Assembly: GCF_900496995.4 (NCBI RefSeq)
Contig: NC_044012.1
Location: 24,962,759 to 25,026,758 of the forward strand
Direction of reading: 5' to 3'
Source: Aquila chrysaetos chrysaetos
Lineage: Eukaryota; Chordata; Aves; Accipitriformes; Accipitridae
Length of the DNA: 64,000 nt
The position numbers and the translations under genes are program-made. Each line of letters starts with the position of its first letter. Positions within the stretch are counted from its first letter, which is position 1. Below, one piece after another: positions 1 through 12,000 of this stretch. The notes below the pieces were generated by a model. That model saw nothing but the letters and a program-made list of their open reading frames with translations, had not been told where the DNA came from and made no database searches.

Positions 1-3000
1 TTCTGGTCTAGATTATCGGGAGCTGCTACCCATCGTTGCCTGGAGAAGCCACACTCCTCTCATGGCAGGCTGTCCTTTGTCCCCTCCATCAGACAACCGC
101 CTGAATTGCTTGGAGAGCTGGTGGGTGCCTGCTGGAGGCTGCAGCCCTGGAGCTTCTTGGTGCTGTTTTCTCTGTTTTTTTCACCATATATGGTTGCTTC
201 CAGCAAATTCGAGGCAGGGAAGGGGGGGGAAGAGAGGGACGCCAAGGGATTCACAGTGGCCCGAGTGAAGGGACAGAGTGTGCCTGCTGTGCGGTCGAGA
301 GCGGGAGCCAGGGCGGAAAAGGCATTTCCTTTGGTGAGATTGTTTATGTACAGGGAACATAATAAATAAATCCCACGCTGATTGCATCGGGGGTGTGTCG
401 CTGCAGCTGGAAAACGAGGGACCGTGGGACTTGAGTGGCTCCTGGAAAGCCACTGCTTGTCCCACACTCGGCTTCTCACTGCTCACATTTGGCTGTGGCC
501 AAGGCAGTCATTCAACAGCAAAAGGGCCACCTGAGATTTCTAGGTTTGAAAGCAGGCAGTGAAGCAAGGGTAGCATCACTGTTTCAGTTTCTAAATAAAA
601 CCAGCAGTTTTGGTAAGGATGTTAAGGTTTGTGGGGCCTGGCTTGAGGTGGGGCGGGGGTGGCACAGCACTGCTGGTTTGCTGGAATAGAGGTGAACAGG
701 GCTGGTGTTTGTTTGACAGCTCTTGAGGGATCTACCAGAAACGGGTTGGAAAACTCTTAGGGCAGATCCCCATTAGGGGTTTCCAAAATCAGGATTTTTT
801 TTGCTGCTTTCGTCCATAGCAGTGGCTTGTGTTACCACTGGCTGTGCTTCCTAGCGCTGTGCAGGCTGCGTACCATTTTGAAATGCTTTGTGGCACACAT
901 ATTGCAGAGCAGGATCACTTTTCCCCCTTACCCATCCCTGCTGAACAGGGAGAAGTCCTCTCAGGGCTCAGGTATGAGGACTTTTCCCCCAGAGCCCCAA
1001 GTTTCCAGCTCCTGCCACGGAGTGCGATGCAAAAGCTCTCCCTGACAGATGGTTCTTTGCTGTGGTGGGATTTCTTAATTTCTTTTCTGGCCAGATTGTG
1101 TTTTTGCAACAGAGGAAGGGGAAAGCCAGAGCTAAGTGTCACCACCCTCTGACAAGAAACTGAGCTCAGTCATCCATAAACAAGGAGGAATTTGAATTCA
1201 GAGTTTGGGAAGTCCCGTGTCTATCATCTGGTCTGGGCAGGAAGACTCAGCTGCATCAGCTCTTTCCTCCGGCTGGGAGAGCATGACCTCTCCCGGGCTC
1301 TCAGCGCACGGCAGGGCTGGTTAAAACCATGGCTCCGTTGGCCAAGCCTTCCTCTTCTAAAAGAACAAATCCAGCTCATCTCTTTGCCAGACCAGTCTGC
1401 TAGGTCCTTTTTGCCTTTGGTGTCAGTTGGGTTTTAAATATGTTGTTACGAAGGGAGGAAAAAGTATCCTGATTTCCTGAGCTTCCATCTCTCCTTTGTC
1501 TGTTTGTCCTTTGAAAGGCCTCAGCAGGTTCTGCAGATGCTGGAGAGAGCAAAGAAATAAGGAACTTTTACTTTTCAGCAGCCAAAGCTACTCTGAGGCT
1601 GCCAGCCTGTGTGTGCATGCTTGGGAGCAAGGGAATCCTCACCTGACATGCTCACCCCAAACATCAAGCTCCCTAATTTAGAGAACCAGGTTGGGTGGCT
1701 GTAATTGGGGGATGGGGGGCGGCAATCCCCTCCTAGACCTCTTTCACGATCTCACAGGCAGCAAGGCCAAACGATGGAACCTTTTGGGGAGCATTTCGTG
1801 GTGTTTGGGGTGAGAATGGACATCCCCTGGGCTGTGGAGCTGCTGACTCCGCCGAAGTCCTTCTTATACTTTGTGTTGTGTGGACATCTAGAGGCCTTGC
1901 CAGGAATGGCACAGGAGTGATTTTCCTCCCTCCACCCGTGCGGGCCGGTTGGTTGGATTACAGAAACGACAAAGGATATCGGTGTTTTTCACCTGCCCAG
2001 TCCTAGGTACAAAGTTTAAGAGGAGGTGAGTGAAGTTGCTTTTAGATTTGGCTGCTATGAGCCAATTTCTCGTGTTTTGAGCATGCTGCTTGTGTGTTTG
2101 TAAAAGTGAGAATGAGCGTTAATCTTTACTTTGTGTATTTACAAGAAGGAGGAGGAATGGCTGTAAGAGGCTGAACACTGTGGCATTTGCCACTTGATGA
2201 GGGCAAGGGGAGGTTGGACCTCCAGACATCTGGCTTCTGTGCATCTGCTGCCCAAATGCCAGTGGCAGCTTATATCTTTTTTAGTTTTTTTCTGTGATTT
2301 GAGATTATTTTTCATGCCAAATGAGGAGGAACATGAGGAAGCATTCCACACCGAGACGTGCCCATTTCAGCCGCTGTCCCCATTCCTGTTCTCTGCTGGT
2401 GATGCTGCTCAAGGCATTGGCCATTACGAACATGAGGAAGCCGAATCTAACCCTGAACATTGTGGAGGAAGTTCTCGCCTTGGCCTTAACTTCTTGCTAA
2501 CAAAACATGCTGGAGTTTAGCAGGAAACACACACATTTGGGTGGCTTTTAAACCAGCACTGCTGTTTTGAAGACGTGCTTCTGATCTGCAGAGCTCTGGT
2601 TTGCAGGTTAGAGGCTTGGCAGCTCCAACTTACACAGCTATGTGCCCTCACTGCCACACTGGGAGCTGGCAAACCTGGCCACCTCTGATGATCAGGCTGG
2701 TTTATGATATGTAGAAGCAGCTGCTAATGAAGATTCAGGTTTGGCTACTACACCTCATGCCCCAAGGCCTTGGTATTTCTCTAACTACTAGAAATCAGAG
2801 TGAGGCGGGATGTAAGAGGAGCAGATTGTCCCAGACTTCTCACACCTTCCTGCGAGATCCGGTGCTGGCTGCTGTTGACAACCGCCTACCAGGGTAGGCA
2901 AACCCCAGGTCTGATCCAGACTGGGAATTCCCTTGCTCCAGTTGCCCAGGTTGGGCATCTGGATGCAGAATGGCCCAAACTGGGCTTGCTTTTGAAAATG

Positions 3001-3057
3001 CTGGGCAATGTTGCCAGAGTCTTTTTTAGCAGGTGACATATGCTAGGAAATTTAAGG

Positions 3058-3128
3058 GCTCGATCCAAAGTCTACTGACGTCAAGGGAATTACTCTTGTC
3101 GACATCAGTGGGGCTTGGATCCACGCCT
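3058..3128. repeat. Degraded palindromic MITE-like repeat
   Basis: Two arms, 3062-3085 and about 3094-3121, are imperfect inverted copies of each other. The left arm begins gatccaaagtctactgacg and the right arm ends cagtggggcttggatc. The centre is about 8 bases. The wording resembles an old palindromic repeat that is abundant in turtle and crocodile genomes, where the arms read like GATCCAAAGCCCATTGA. I do not recall its family name with certainty. Confidence 0.5.
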
Positions 3129-3499
3129 ACGTTCCACTTCTTCATTTCAGACTGCAATCTGTCAGGGGTGGAAAGGTTTCTTTTCTACTTACAGACTTTA
3201 GCACGTCTTTGAAAGGTCTTGCTTCCTCGGCAATCATTATGTTGAGGATGCAGACTACAGAACAATTTGGAGAACAGGCGCAAACCCATTCAACGCTGTG
3301 CACGTTCCTTCTGCATTGCTGGACCCTAGCCAGGCTGCAGCTCAGGTTTAAGCATCTGCATTGCATGTAAGGGAGGTGGAGGCCTTGGCTGTGATGTGCT
3401 GTGACTCCCCAATACCTGCTCCAACCAGAATTAGAGCTTCAGACCTCCATGAGCTGCTCAGGATGGTCCAGCTCACCTTTTCCAGAGAGCACTGGCCAA

Positions 3500-3622
3500 A
3501 GTCCTCTCTTCAAGGAGCATCTGGACGATGCTTTTAGTCATATGGTTTAGTTTTATTTGTGGGGAGTTGGACTCGATGGTCCTTATGGGTCCCTTCCAAC
3601 TTGAGGTATTCTATGGTTCTCA
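3500..3622 (+). mobile_element. CR1 LINE 3' fragment
   Basis: The stretch carries the avian CR1 tail: a gagcatctggacgatgct segment, then ttggactcgatggtcctta, gggtcccttccaact, and finally the terminal ttctatggttct octamer-like repeat. It is a short 5'-truncated copy in sense orientation on the plus strand. The 5' limit is approximate. Confidence 0.85.
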
Positions 3623-5005
3623 TGGGCTTTGGGGTTTGTCAGGTGAATGATGTGTGAGGGGTCTTGAATCCACCTTTCACAGGACCCAGGAAACTCTGCT
3701 TTTCTTTTCAATGGGAGCAAAGCCCTTGGAGCCCAATTCATTGCCTCCTTCCCAGGTGGGACGTTCGTGAGCAGGTTGGGAAGAGTGAGTCTGTATAACA
3801 GCCTTCCTGCAAAGCTCTGGGTTAGCACTCGCCACGCTCCTTGGTCAGGACAGAGCTAGCACGATGCTACGAGAGACGTGGTGGGCCAGGCTCTGCTGTG
3901 CCACTTCCCTGCCATACCCATGTGCCCAGGGCTCGCGCAGGATCACCTCTCCAACCACCTTCATGTTGCTGGTGGATCCTGGGGACTCTTCTGTCCTCGT
4001 TTTATGACTGTGGAGATACCAAGAGGCTGGGTCTGGGTGGTGAGTGTGGCCCCGCTCACCTGCAATGGTCATCAGCCAGTGAGATCCTCATCTCTCCCTT
4101 AGGAAAGCCCCCCTTTCCCCATGGCATTCTTGTTGATTGGCTCCATTGGCCAAAATCTAACAGATAATTATATTCTGCATCATAACATCTGACCGTGACG
4201 CTGTTTCTGGCAGTTGCATAGCATCGCTGCGTGCTGTTGAAGAGCTGCTGTTTCACACCCTGGGAGTGGCTACCTTTTGTTACTAGATCAAGTCACTCCT
4301 GTTTCTCTAAGTAGCTCCAGCTTCTATCAACCCTGCAGCCTCTTCAGAGCTCCTGAGGATTTTACCCCTATGGGGAACATCGCTAAGAGGGGGACTTACA
4401 GTCTCCTGCAAAGTGGTGGAACAGAGCAGCAAGGCAGGCTGGCTTCCTCTCCTCATTCAGTGCATGTATATATAGACCACAAAGTGCTCCAGAGTAAAAG
4501 GAGCAGTGGGTGGAAGGCGAGATATTATTATCTTCACCTGCTGCTGCCGACCAAAGAAATAAAGAGACAGATGACAGGAAATGAGGACTTCAAAAATAGA
4601 CACCTTTAATGTCAAAACGTTTGGGGATTAGTGAGAGCACCATACAAGAAACAGAGAAACTCTCATGCTAGTCACCATGTTCTTTGAGTGCATGCTGGAG
4701 GAGGAAATATGCTGAGATATCTAAGAAATGTTTCCATAATTACTCTTTGTGCCCTTGGCAGAAGAGCAAGAGAAAAAAAAATGACCAAAGAAACTGCAGA
4801 TACACTGAAACATGAATTGTAAAACCTTGCTTTACATCGTGACAGATCCTCCGTACTTGGATGATCTGCAGTTCTCTTTCCCCGAGCTGCATGTCCAAAT
4901 CCTGCCCATGTCTGCCATCTCACTTCTCTGCCTCCACGAGGCTTTACAAGGCTCTTCTTATGGCTCCATGGGACAGGAATGGCAAAGGTTTTAATGTGAG
5001 CCCTC

Positions 5006-5011
5006 TTTATT
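5006..5011 (-). terminator. HJV: Candidate HJV polyadenylation signal (AATAAA)
   Basis: On the minus strand an AATAAA lies about 1.1 kb past the HJV stop codon, after a run of T and before GAGGGCTCACA. It is the first canonical AATAAA I find downstream of the gene, giving a 3' UTR of about 1.1 kb. The assignment is inferred, with no transcript evidence. Confidence 0.45.
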
Positions 5012-6108
5012 AAAAAAAAAGTCTTTCAATATGGAAAATATTTCTTAGCATATAGAACTCTAGGTGCTTTACTTAAAACCTCTTAAATATACTAAACATC
5101 TAATTTGGCCTTACCTCTGTATTTATGTACATCTGCTAGTAGTTCCCCTGCCCATCAATACAGTCATATGGCTTTTTGGCAGCTCCGTGTCTTCATTATT
5201 AATTCTCTTTTGCAAGTGAAAGCCACAGTCTGGGTTGGATTTGAATGGGGTTGTGACAGTGACAGAGAAAGTTGGGCCCAAGGGAGAGGAATACCAAGGG
5301 GTATTTTTCCTCACTGAAACTCAACGCTGGTCCAAAGTCCAGAACTGGCTATATTGAGTCCTAGACATGTGCCAAGACAGCAAGGAAAAATAGCAACGAT
5401 AGCCTGATGCTCCGCAGCTCCCGACGCTGGAAATGAGCACATTACTAATCCAGAGAGAGGAGAATACAGTACGAAATGGTTGATTTCTAGGTCAAAAATC
5501 TCAAACCTTGGTCACAACACTCCGATAACCAACTTGTTGCCTTGCTTCGCTCTTGCATTGCTTTGGTAGCAGCTGGGTCAAGGGGCCCCAAATCCACCAA
5601 ACAACATTTTTTCACTGCTAAAAACTGGGATCCGGGCTTTGAGCCCATTATTTCTGAATCTGTAAGGTTCCTGAGTAAAAGTCTGCTGCAGTAACACTGG
5701 AAGAAAGGTGTAAAGCAAGTTTATGGAAAGGCTTTGAAGGGCAGAGAGGTTTTCTAAATGTGTCTTCACCCTGGGTGTTTCTTTTTCTTTGATACAGCAG
5801 CAACGTCCTCATCTTTAGAAAAAAGAAATGCATCCAAATCCAACAGAAAAAATTGTGATCTGCCTTTGGGAGAGGAACCAGGTTCAATTGGTGCTGTACG
5901 TGTGAGAACAGTGGATGCAAGCCAGTGTCTCTCAGTCTTTCATCTCCAGCGCTCCCCTCTCCAAAGGTCTGGGTCTCTGATTCCTTATTGCCACAGAGAC
6001 ACTTGATCCTAGGTAAGGCAACCCTCTTGATCTGCAAGGCATGGGACTTGAGTCAGCAGCTCTCTCGTGTTACCCCTGTGGACTGGCTCTATGCAATGCC
6101 AGTGAGAG
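5012..6108 (-). other. HJV: Probable HJV 3' UTR
   Basis: This stretch lies between the HJV stop and the first AATAAA on the same strand. No other coding potential is seen in it. The extent depends on the poly(A) signal at its far end being the one used. Confidence 0.4.
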
Positions 6109-8999
6109 TTAAAAGTGCAACAAAACAGCCCAAAGACCAGAGGTGAGGAGGAGGAGGAGGAAGGAAGAAGAGATGTGTGGGCAGCCTGCCCCAGCCTGGA
6201 AGATGTGCAGTTTCTCAGCATTGGGAAGGAAGACCCTGGCATCCTCCAGGGCCCCGTGAGCTGCCATGGTGAAGTTGGCATCCCCCGAGGTCACCACATC
6301 AAAGACACACGACTGGAAGTAGACATCCTCTACGGGCAACAATTCCTTGCAGAGTGCCCGGGCCGTCTCAGTTGCCACGCGGCCGCGGCAGCACTCGCTG
6401 CGGGAGATGCGCTGACTGCGGGGGCAGCCGCCCACGCAGAGCTGCAGGTCTTGCTCCTCCGTGAAGGCGCGTGCCACCTCCTCGGCTGCCCGGATGGAGA
6501 AGGAGAGCTGACGGCCAGCCTGACGGACAGCGATGGTGGTGCCGATGTACTCCGCCTGGATTTCCACATGCTGCCCGGGACTGCGCTCCCGGATAACCAA
6601 GCTGCTCCCACCTGGCCTCTCGCCCCCGTTCACCGAGCCATCCTCGAAGGCTGCTGGGAGGTTGTCTATCTCAGCCTGGTAGACCTTCTGGTCGATGCAT
6701 TCCTTCATGTTCTTGAAGATGATGGTGAGCTGCAGAGGGCAGATCAAAGGGTGTTTGATCTCACTTGCTGGGTGTGAGAGTGGCGGCCATGTCCCCACCC
6801 CAAGTACCAGCTATCTAGGGGAGGCAAAGCAGATCGCACACGTCTGCCTCACCGATGCATCCCCCTCTGCCCCAAACCATCTCTCCCACATTGCTGCAGT
6901 CCTTTTGGGAAAGCAGCACCTTCCCTACTTTCTTTAATACCATGTAAGCAACTGAAAACTGAGATGGAGCCAAGCCTGGCTGGGCTGCATGCAGGTAATC
7001 CATGAACCACACACTAACCCATCCCCAGGCAGCAATGGGAGCGTTTGCAAGCCTCTCTGGTCCCCTCAGGGACCTTCATCCCACTTGTTCCTGCAGACGT
7101 TCATTCCTGATCCCATGTGGGTTTAGCTGAAGTTATTGCTGCCCTCCCCAGACATTTTAGGGAGTGCCCTAAGCCGTTGCTGCATCCCAGAGGTGTATGG
7201 CTTTGCTGCCAAGCCCTATGCACGAGTGTTACCTTGCTAGTGACCGTAGCGTTGGACCCCTTTGCCACCGGAGAGCTGGTTGCTTGCACAAACAGGTAGT
7301 CATTGTCCAAGAGAGGCCAGGAGCCCTCCACTCGGCAAGTGTGGAAGTCATCATGGAAAGTGCGGATATGGGGGTCCCCGAAAGCTGCGCAGTGCTGGTA
7401 GCTCGGGGGCTGGCCATGCTTGTAGAGAAAACTCTTCTCATAGTTGCAGATATCGAGAGACTCAAAGCCCTGATGGTTGGGGGCCGGGGGCCGGGGTCGG
7501 GGCGGCGATGTGGGACCCTCCTTGGAGCAGTTGTTTTGGATCATGAGGTCCTCGATGCCGTGGACGGCAGAGTGGTAGGCCAGGTCGCCCCGGCACGTGC
7601 GAGCCGTCTTGCGGGTGCAGTGGGAGTAGGAGCGGAGAGCGTTGCAGTACGCTGCATTCCTGTTGGAGCCACGTAGGTTGAGGGTGGCAGCCACGTACTC
7701 GGAGTTGCAGCGCAGGATCTTGCACTGGGAAGAAACTGGGAGAGACGGGATGGCTCGGGGCATCCCGGTAGAGCTGTAGGGGTGGGGAAGGGCAGCCCCT
7801 TCTCCTCCCACCACCTCCCATCATCTGGACCACTCCAGATCTCATGATGGAGACAGTTTCTGGAAGCACTTATCTCCCTGTTTTAACAAACTCAGTGGCC
7901 GGTTTAAATGACCTGCTTCTTACGTGCCTGAGGGGAATGAATCCAGGGTTGCCTGCTGCAGAAACAGGCTGGAGCCCAGCGCAGAGGACAGCCTGGGGGA
8001 AGTCATGGGAACAAAGGGGTGTCCTGAAGCAACTGGGATGTGAGATTGTACCTGAGGCAGGAGCGTGGCCGAGAGCCAGGGCAGCAGTTGTGACTGTGGC
8101 CCTAGGACGTGGCTCAGATGGAGATTCTTCACCCCAGGGCTTGCCAGGGGACAAACAGGAATTTCTGAGCTGGGAAACCCCTTCTTCCCATTGCAACCTT
8201 GGCTGGGCCATGCAATTGCTCTTTCACAAGAGGCTTGACTGTCTGCACCCCTCAAATGTGATTTCTCTGTGCTGCAGGAGGCAGTGCCATGTACCACAGC
8301 TCCAGGAGAGCTAACGAACTTGCTCCAGCAGGGATGATTTAGCTCATTAAGCAGAGGGGTTATAAGGGATAGCTGCCCTTGCAGTAGATGAATGTAAGCT
8401 GGGTTGGGCAAGGTGCTGGGAAGTGAATTTAGGTGTGGCAGGATGTGGGTCTCAGTCCTCCTAGCAGAGTGCTTGGGATGCAGGAAGGAAAGCAAGGGAC
8501 CGAGTGATGGATATGGCTGGTGCCTTCTGCTAGAAGACCCTGGACTTTGGCTGGTCTCAGTACCCTGTTGTCCCTGTCTTATCTTGGGAGGTAATAGAGG
8601 CTTTAAGGGCTTTCCCAGGGAAAGTGCCTGCTGCAGGAGAGCAGGGGGATGCTCTTGTTGTGGAGGCTACCCTGGTAGGGGCAGGTGATGTTGGTGAGAA
8701 TGCTGCCTGCCCTTCCCTCTGGCTGTGGTGGGCCAAGGGCACTCTGATACTGCCTGAGCCTTACGGCTGCCATGAGAGGAGCTTCTGGTTGCTCCAGTCA
8801 CCTCCCAGGAGCTTGTACCCTCCCTGCACCCCGGGACTGCAACTTCCACCGATATCCTTGCCAGAGATGTGACTCTGGCATGGCTCTGCCCATGCAGTTC
8901 CTTACCATGCCCGCAGAACAGGAGGAGGAAGAGAGCTCGAAGGAAGAAGCTGGGGTTTTCTAGCTGCCCTGGGCTCTCACTGCAGGCAGGTTTCCCCAT
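6109..8999 (-). CDS. HJV: Hemojuvelin (RGM family member C), BMP co-receptor
   Basis: Three coding exons read on the minus strand: 8999-8906, 7735-7233 and 6729-6109. They join in frame to 405 codons (human HJV has 426). Phases match: CAT G|TT, then AAG|CTC. The start gives a short signal peptide ending LLLFCGH, equivalent to human LLLLLCGH, directly before SQCKILRCN. Visible features are an RGD at residues 80-82, the GDPH autocleavage site at 151-154 inside the von Willebrand type D-like domain, N-glycosylation sites including N100, a conserved Cys set, and a hydrophobic C terminus (SSSFLLLLL) for GPI attachment. The family acts at the cell surface, presenting BMPs to their receptors, and in mammals drives hepcidin expression in liver. 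Phrases such as [16 protein letters not shown] and [15 protein letters not shown] place it with HJV rather than RGMA or RGMB. Oddity: the usual RNRR furin site reads ECCRGR at 311-316. Confidence 0.95.
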
Positions 9000-9067
9000 T
9001 CCAATCCATGCAGAGCCTGGGGAGTTGCTCACCCGCTGGCTTGTCTCAGCTTCATTCAGCAGGTCCC
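9000..9067 (-). other. HJV: 5' UTR part of HJV first coding exon
   Basis: On the minus strand a good acceptor (CTTTCCTTCTAG) precedes 9067, placing 68 bases of leader before the ATG. A short upstream ORF (ATG AAG CTG, eight codons, ending TGA) lies in this leader. The acceptor implies at least one further non-coding exon upstream, which I could not place. Confidence 0.5.
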
Positions 9068-12000
9068 CTAGAAGGAAAGCAGAGGTGGGATCTGAGAGGT
9101 GCCACTAAACATGAGCTGCTGCAGGTATGGAGCTGCCAGCATCCAGGCAGCTGCCAAACATGGCCCTGCAGGGCTTGGCTGCACTACTGGCTGTCGGGGG
9201 GGAGGCAAGCTTTTGAGCAAAATCCCAGAGGGTTTGGGTTTTTTACTGCTTTCAACCACTGCAGCTCTCATCTTCCACCCTGAGGCAGCTGTGCTGTGTA
9301 GTTCAGTGTGTAAAAAAGTTAAAGCTTCCAGCTGCCCTTGGAGAGGATCACTGAGCTCCAGGGGCTTGGAGAAACTGCACAGCAGGGATGTGAGCAGCCA
9401 ATGAGTGTGGAGAAGACCCAAACTGTCCTACATGTTGGGTGCAGTGTGGGCTGCCTCTGGCCTGCTGCTGCCCCCACCAAAATGAAGGTTTGGAGCACAG
9501 CATCCAAGGGGATAGGAGTTGAAAAGCCAAATTATAAGTGCGACTGTCATGACGTCCACAGCCAGCACCACTGGGTGATAACAGCACCTCCTGCTCCCTC
9601 AAAAAACCTGTGTCCAGGTTCCCCTCAAAGCTGGGAAACATGCTTTCAGCCACACTCCACCTTTCCCCCTTGCTGCACCAGCTCTGGCTGCTCCCTGGGT
9701 GCTGGGGAGCTTGAGCTGGCTGGAGGGGGAGTGCAAGAAGCTGCACACATCCAGACAGTGGGCTGCAGCAGGAGGAAGTGTAGCCACAGAAAAAATTTAA
9801 CTTCCGTTGTGTTTCATCAGTGCTGGGGATTTGAATCCTTGGTGGCTTATTTTAACAGCCAGTTATTAGTCACTTGTTAGTCAAATAGCTTTTTGCAAAG
9901 GTCCTTTTGAAACTGCTGTATGTGAAATCAGTATTTATTTTTTTGTCCCCTTTAGCTTGTATGAGGTGCTGGTTGCCAGAGGCTAACACTCACGGTGACA
10001 TGCCTGTGCCTGGTACCCTGGGCAGCCCAAGGAGTCAATATTACTGACACTGTGATTGCTAGTAAGTGTAAACTGCAACCGTGGGGGAGAAGAGACGGAA
10101 TTCTCATCTTTTTCTCGGAAAAGGAGAAATCACAGCTCTACCAGCTCTGTCTAGCACCTTTCAGCTCCCTTTGCCATGGCTGCAGCCATCGAACAACCAC
10201 CATTAGTTGTACTGGCTGGCATGGTGACATAGCTGAATGCTGGTGGCCCCCCCCCCCAGTTCCTCTGCCAGCTGGATTAATGGCTAACAGGGCAGATGTC
10301 TGGAGTGAAAACATGCTTCAGACCTGCTGGCGATGCTCTGACCACCAGCTGCTCTTGGCAGTGAGGACAAGCTGAGCCGACCATGCTGGAAGGGGGAGAG
10401 TGGTCTCTGCAGCCCTGGGGCATGGGGACACGAGACCCAGTACTGGGAATTGGGAACTAGGCTCATGTTGGATGTATACTGGTGAGCGAGGTAAAAGCAG
10501 ACTGACTGTCTGCTCCGATCCTCCTCTGATGCCTGGCACTTGCTCTGTCATGTCCCACCCTACCTGGTCTGACCCTGTTTGACCAGGCTGAGCATCTTTC
10601 TTGGGGCTCACAGGAGCTAGTGACCCCTCAGCACTACCCCCCCCCCAATCCCCTGGAGGTGATGACGCGGAGGGGACCTGTCCCTGGTGCAACGCTTAGC
10701 AGATAAACAGCTGGTTAATGTGTAGCAGAGAAGTGTGGCTCTGGCAGGGGCAAGGAGAGGTCCTGCCATGGGTCCTGCAGGGAGCAGGACTTTCTTTGGG
10801 ATGTCCTGACCCCAGTGGTGTTAGGAGAAAGGCAGTAGCAGCAGTTAGAGATGCTCCACAAGCCCAAGGTGATGCCACCTGTGCGGGGAGATGGATGGTT
10901 TCTGGCTGTGCCAGGCAGGGCAGCAAGGGGTACTTGGTCACCCCAGTTCTCCCTCTGTTTGGGGCCACCTGCCCATGGGACCAGACCCTGGATCACCCGT
11001 GGGTGCCAGTGCCAATGTCCTGTGCCTCAGACCCTCATCCTTGCTTTGCTGCAGCCTCACTCACCTGCATCAGCCTCCTCTGGAGATGAGCTGGCTCCCA
11101 GTGCAGGGAGCTCCTTGCCTGGTGGACACATGGGCTGGCTTGTCCTTGTCACCCAGCTCTACCCCAAGTGACACCCAGAGAAATCCATGGGATGACAGCT
11201 GGTAAAATGCCAGCCTCAGTCCTGGGCACCTCCATGGCCTCGCAGCCAGATAAAATCCAGGGTGCTGGTGGGGAAAGTCTGGCCAGAGGCGCAGGGAGCA
11301 GACCCCACTGAAGAGCACCGCAGTCCCTGCTCTTCCTCCCCAGCTACCTTTGCTCCGTCCTCTTCCCCCTGCAGGGCAGAGGATGGGTGTTGAAATAGAT
11401 CTGCCTAAATTTAGACAGGCTAAATCCCAGCCAAGAACAACAAGCGGAGGGGGCAGAGAGAAATGGTGTGCAGCAAGGGCGGGGGGCAGAGGAGCTCAAG
11501 GAGGAGATGGGAGGCCCCAGACCCCCTAGCTGGGTGATGCTACTTGGTGGTGTGGGGTCACGTCACTTGTGGGGTGCAGCACAGGCTGCAGGAGCTGGCT
11601 TTCTTGGAGCTACCTGGTTTTCCTTCCTTGGGTGATATTGCAACCACCTGCCTGCACCCCTGTGGAGTGAGTCCCCATGGAAAAGCACTGTGCTTTTCCC
11701 CGTGGGGTGTATCCCCACAGGGAATACTTTTTCAGCTGTATCTCTCATAGCTTCCCCTCCTGGGGCACAGCTGAGTCCTGAACACAAACTCAGCATGGGC
11801 CAAAGGTGGCCGGTGTCCCCCGGGGTCGACGAACGCCAGGCCGTGCTGGCTGGGTTCTGGAAAGCCCACCTGCAAGGGCTTGGGTGCAGAGAGCAGCTGT
11901 GCAAACCCCTGTCCCTGCAGGGAGGAGAAATGGTGGGGAAGTGTCCAGGTCAGGCTTTTGCAGGGGTGGCCTGTCCATTTAGGATCCCTGGCAGTTATAG

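Larger units (their letters stand above)
1..5005. other. Flank beyond the HJV 3' end, no gene seen
   Basis: I find no open frame here with a recognisable protein family, and no RNA gene. The sequence is of ordinary composition, less GC-rich than the rest of the window. The only structures I can name are a degraded palindromic repeat near 3.06-3.13 kb and a CR1 LINE fragment near 3.5-3.6 kb, listed separately. Confidence 0.6.

Noticed and set aside
7724-7735. Alternative HJV exon 2 acceptor at 7725/7724 (CCCAG|TGCAAG)
   Set aside because: It would put the exon out of phase with the CAT G donor at 8906. The acceptor ending at 7736 keeps frame and gives CGHVSSQC, aligning with human CGHAHSQC.
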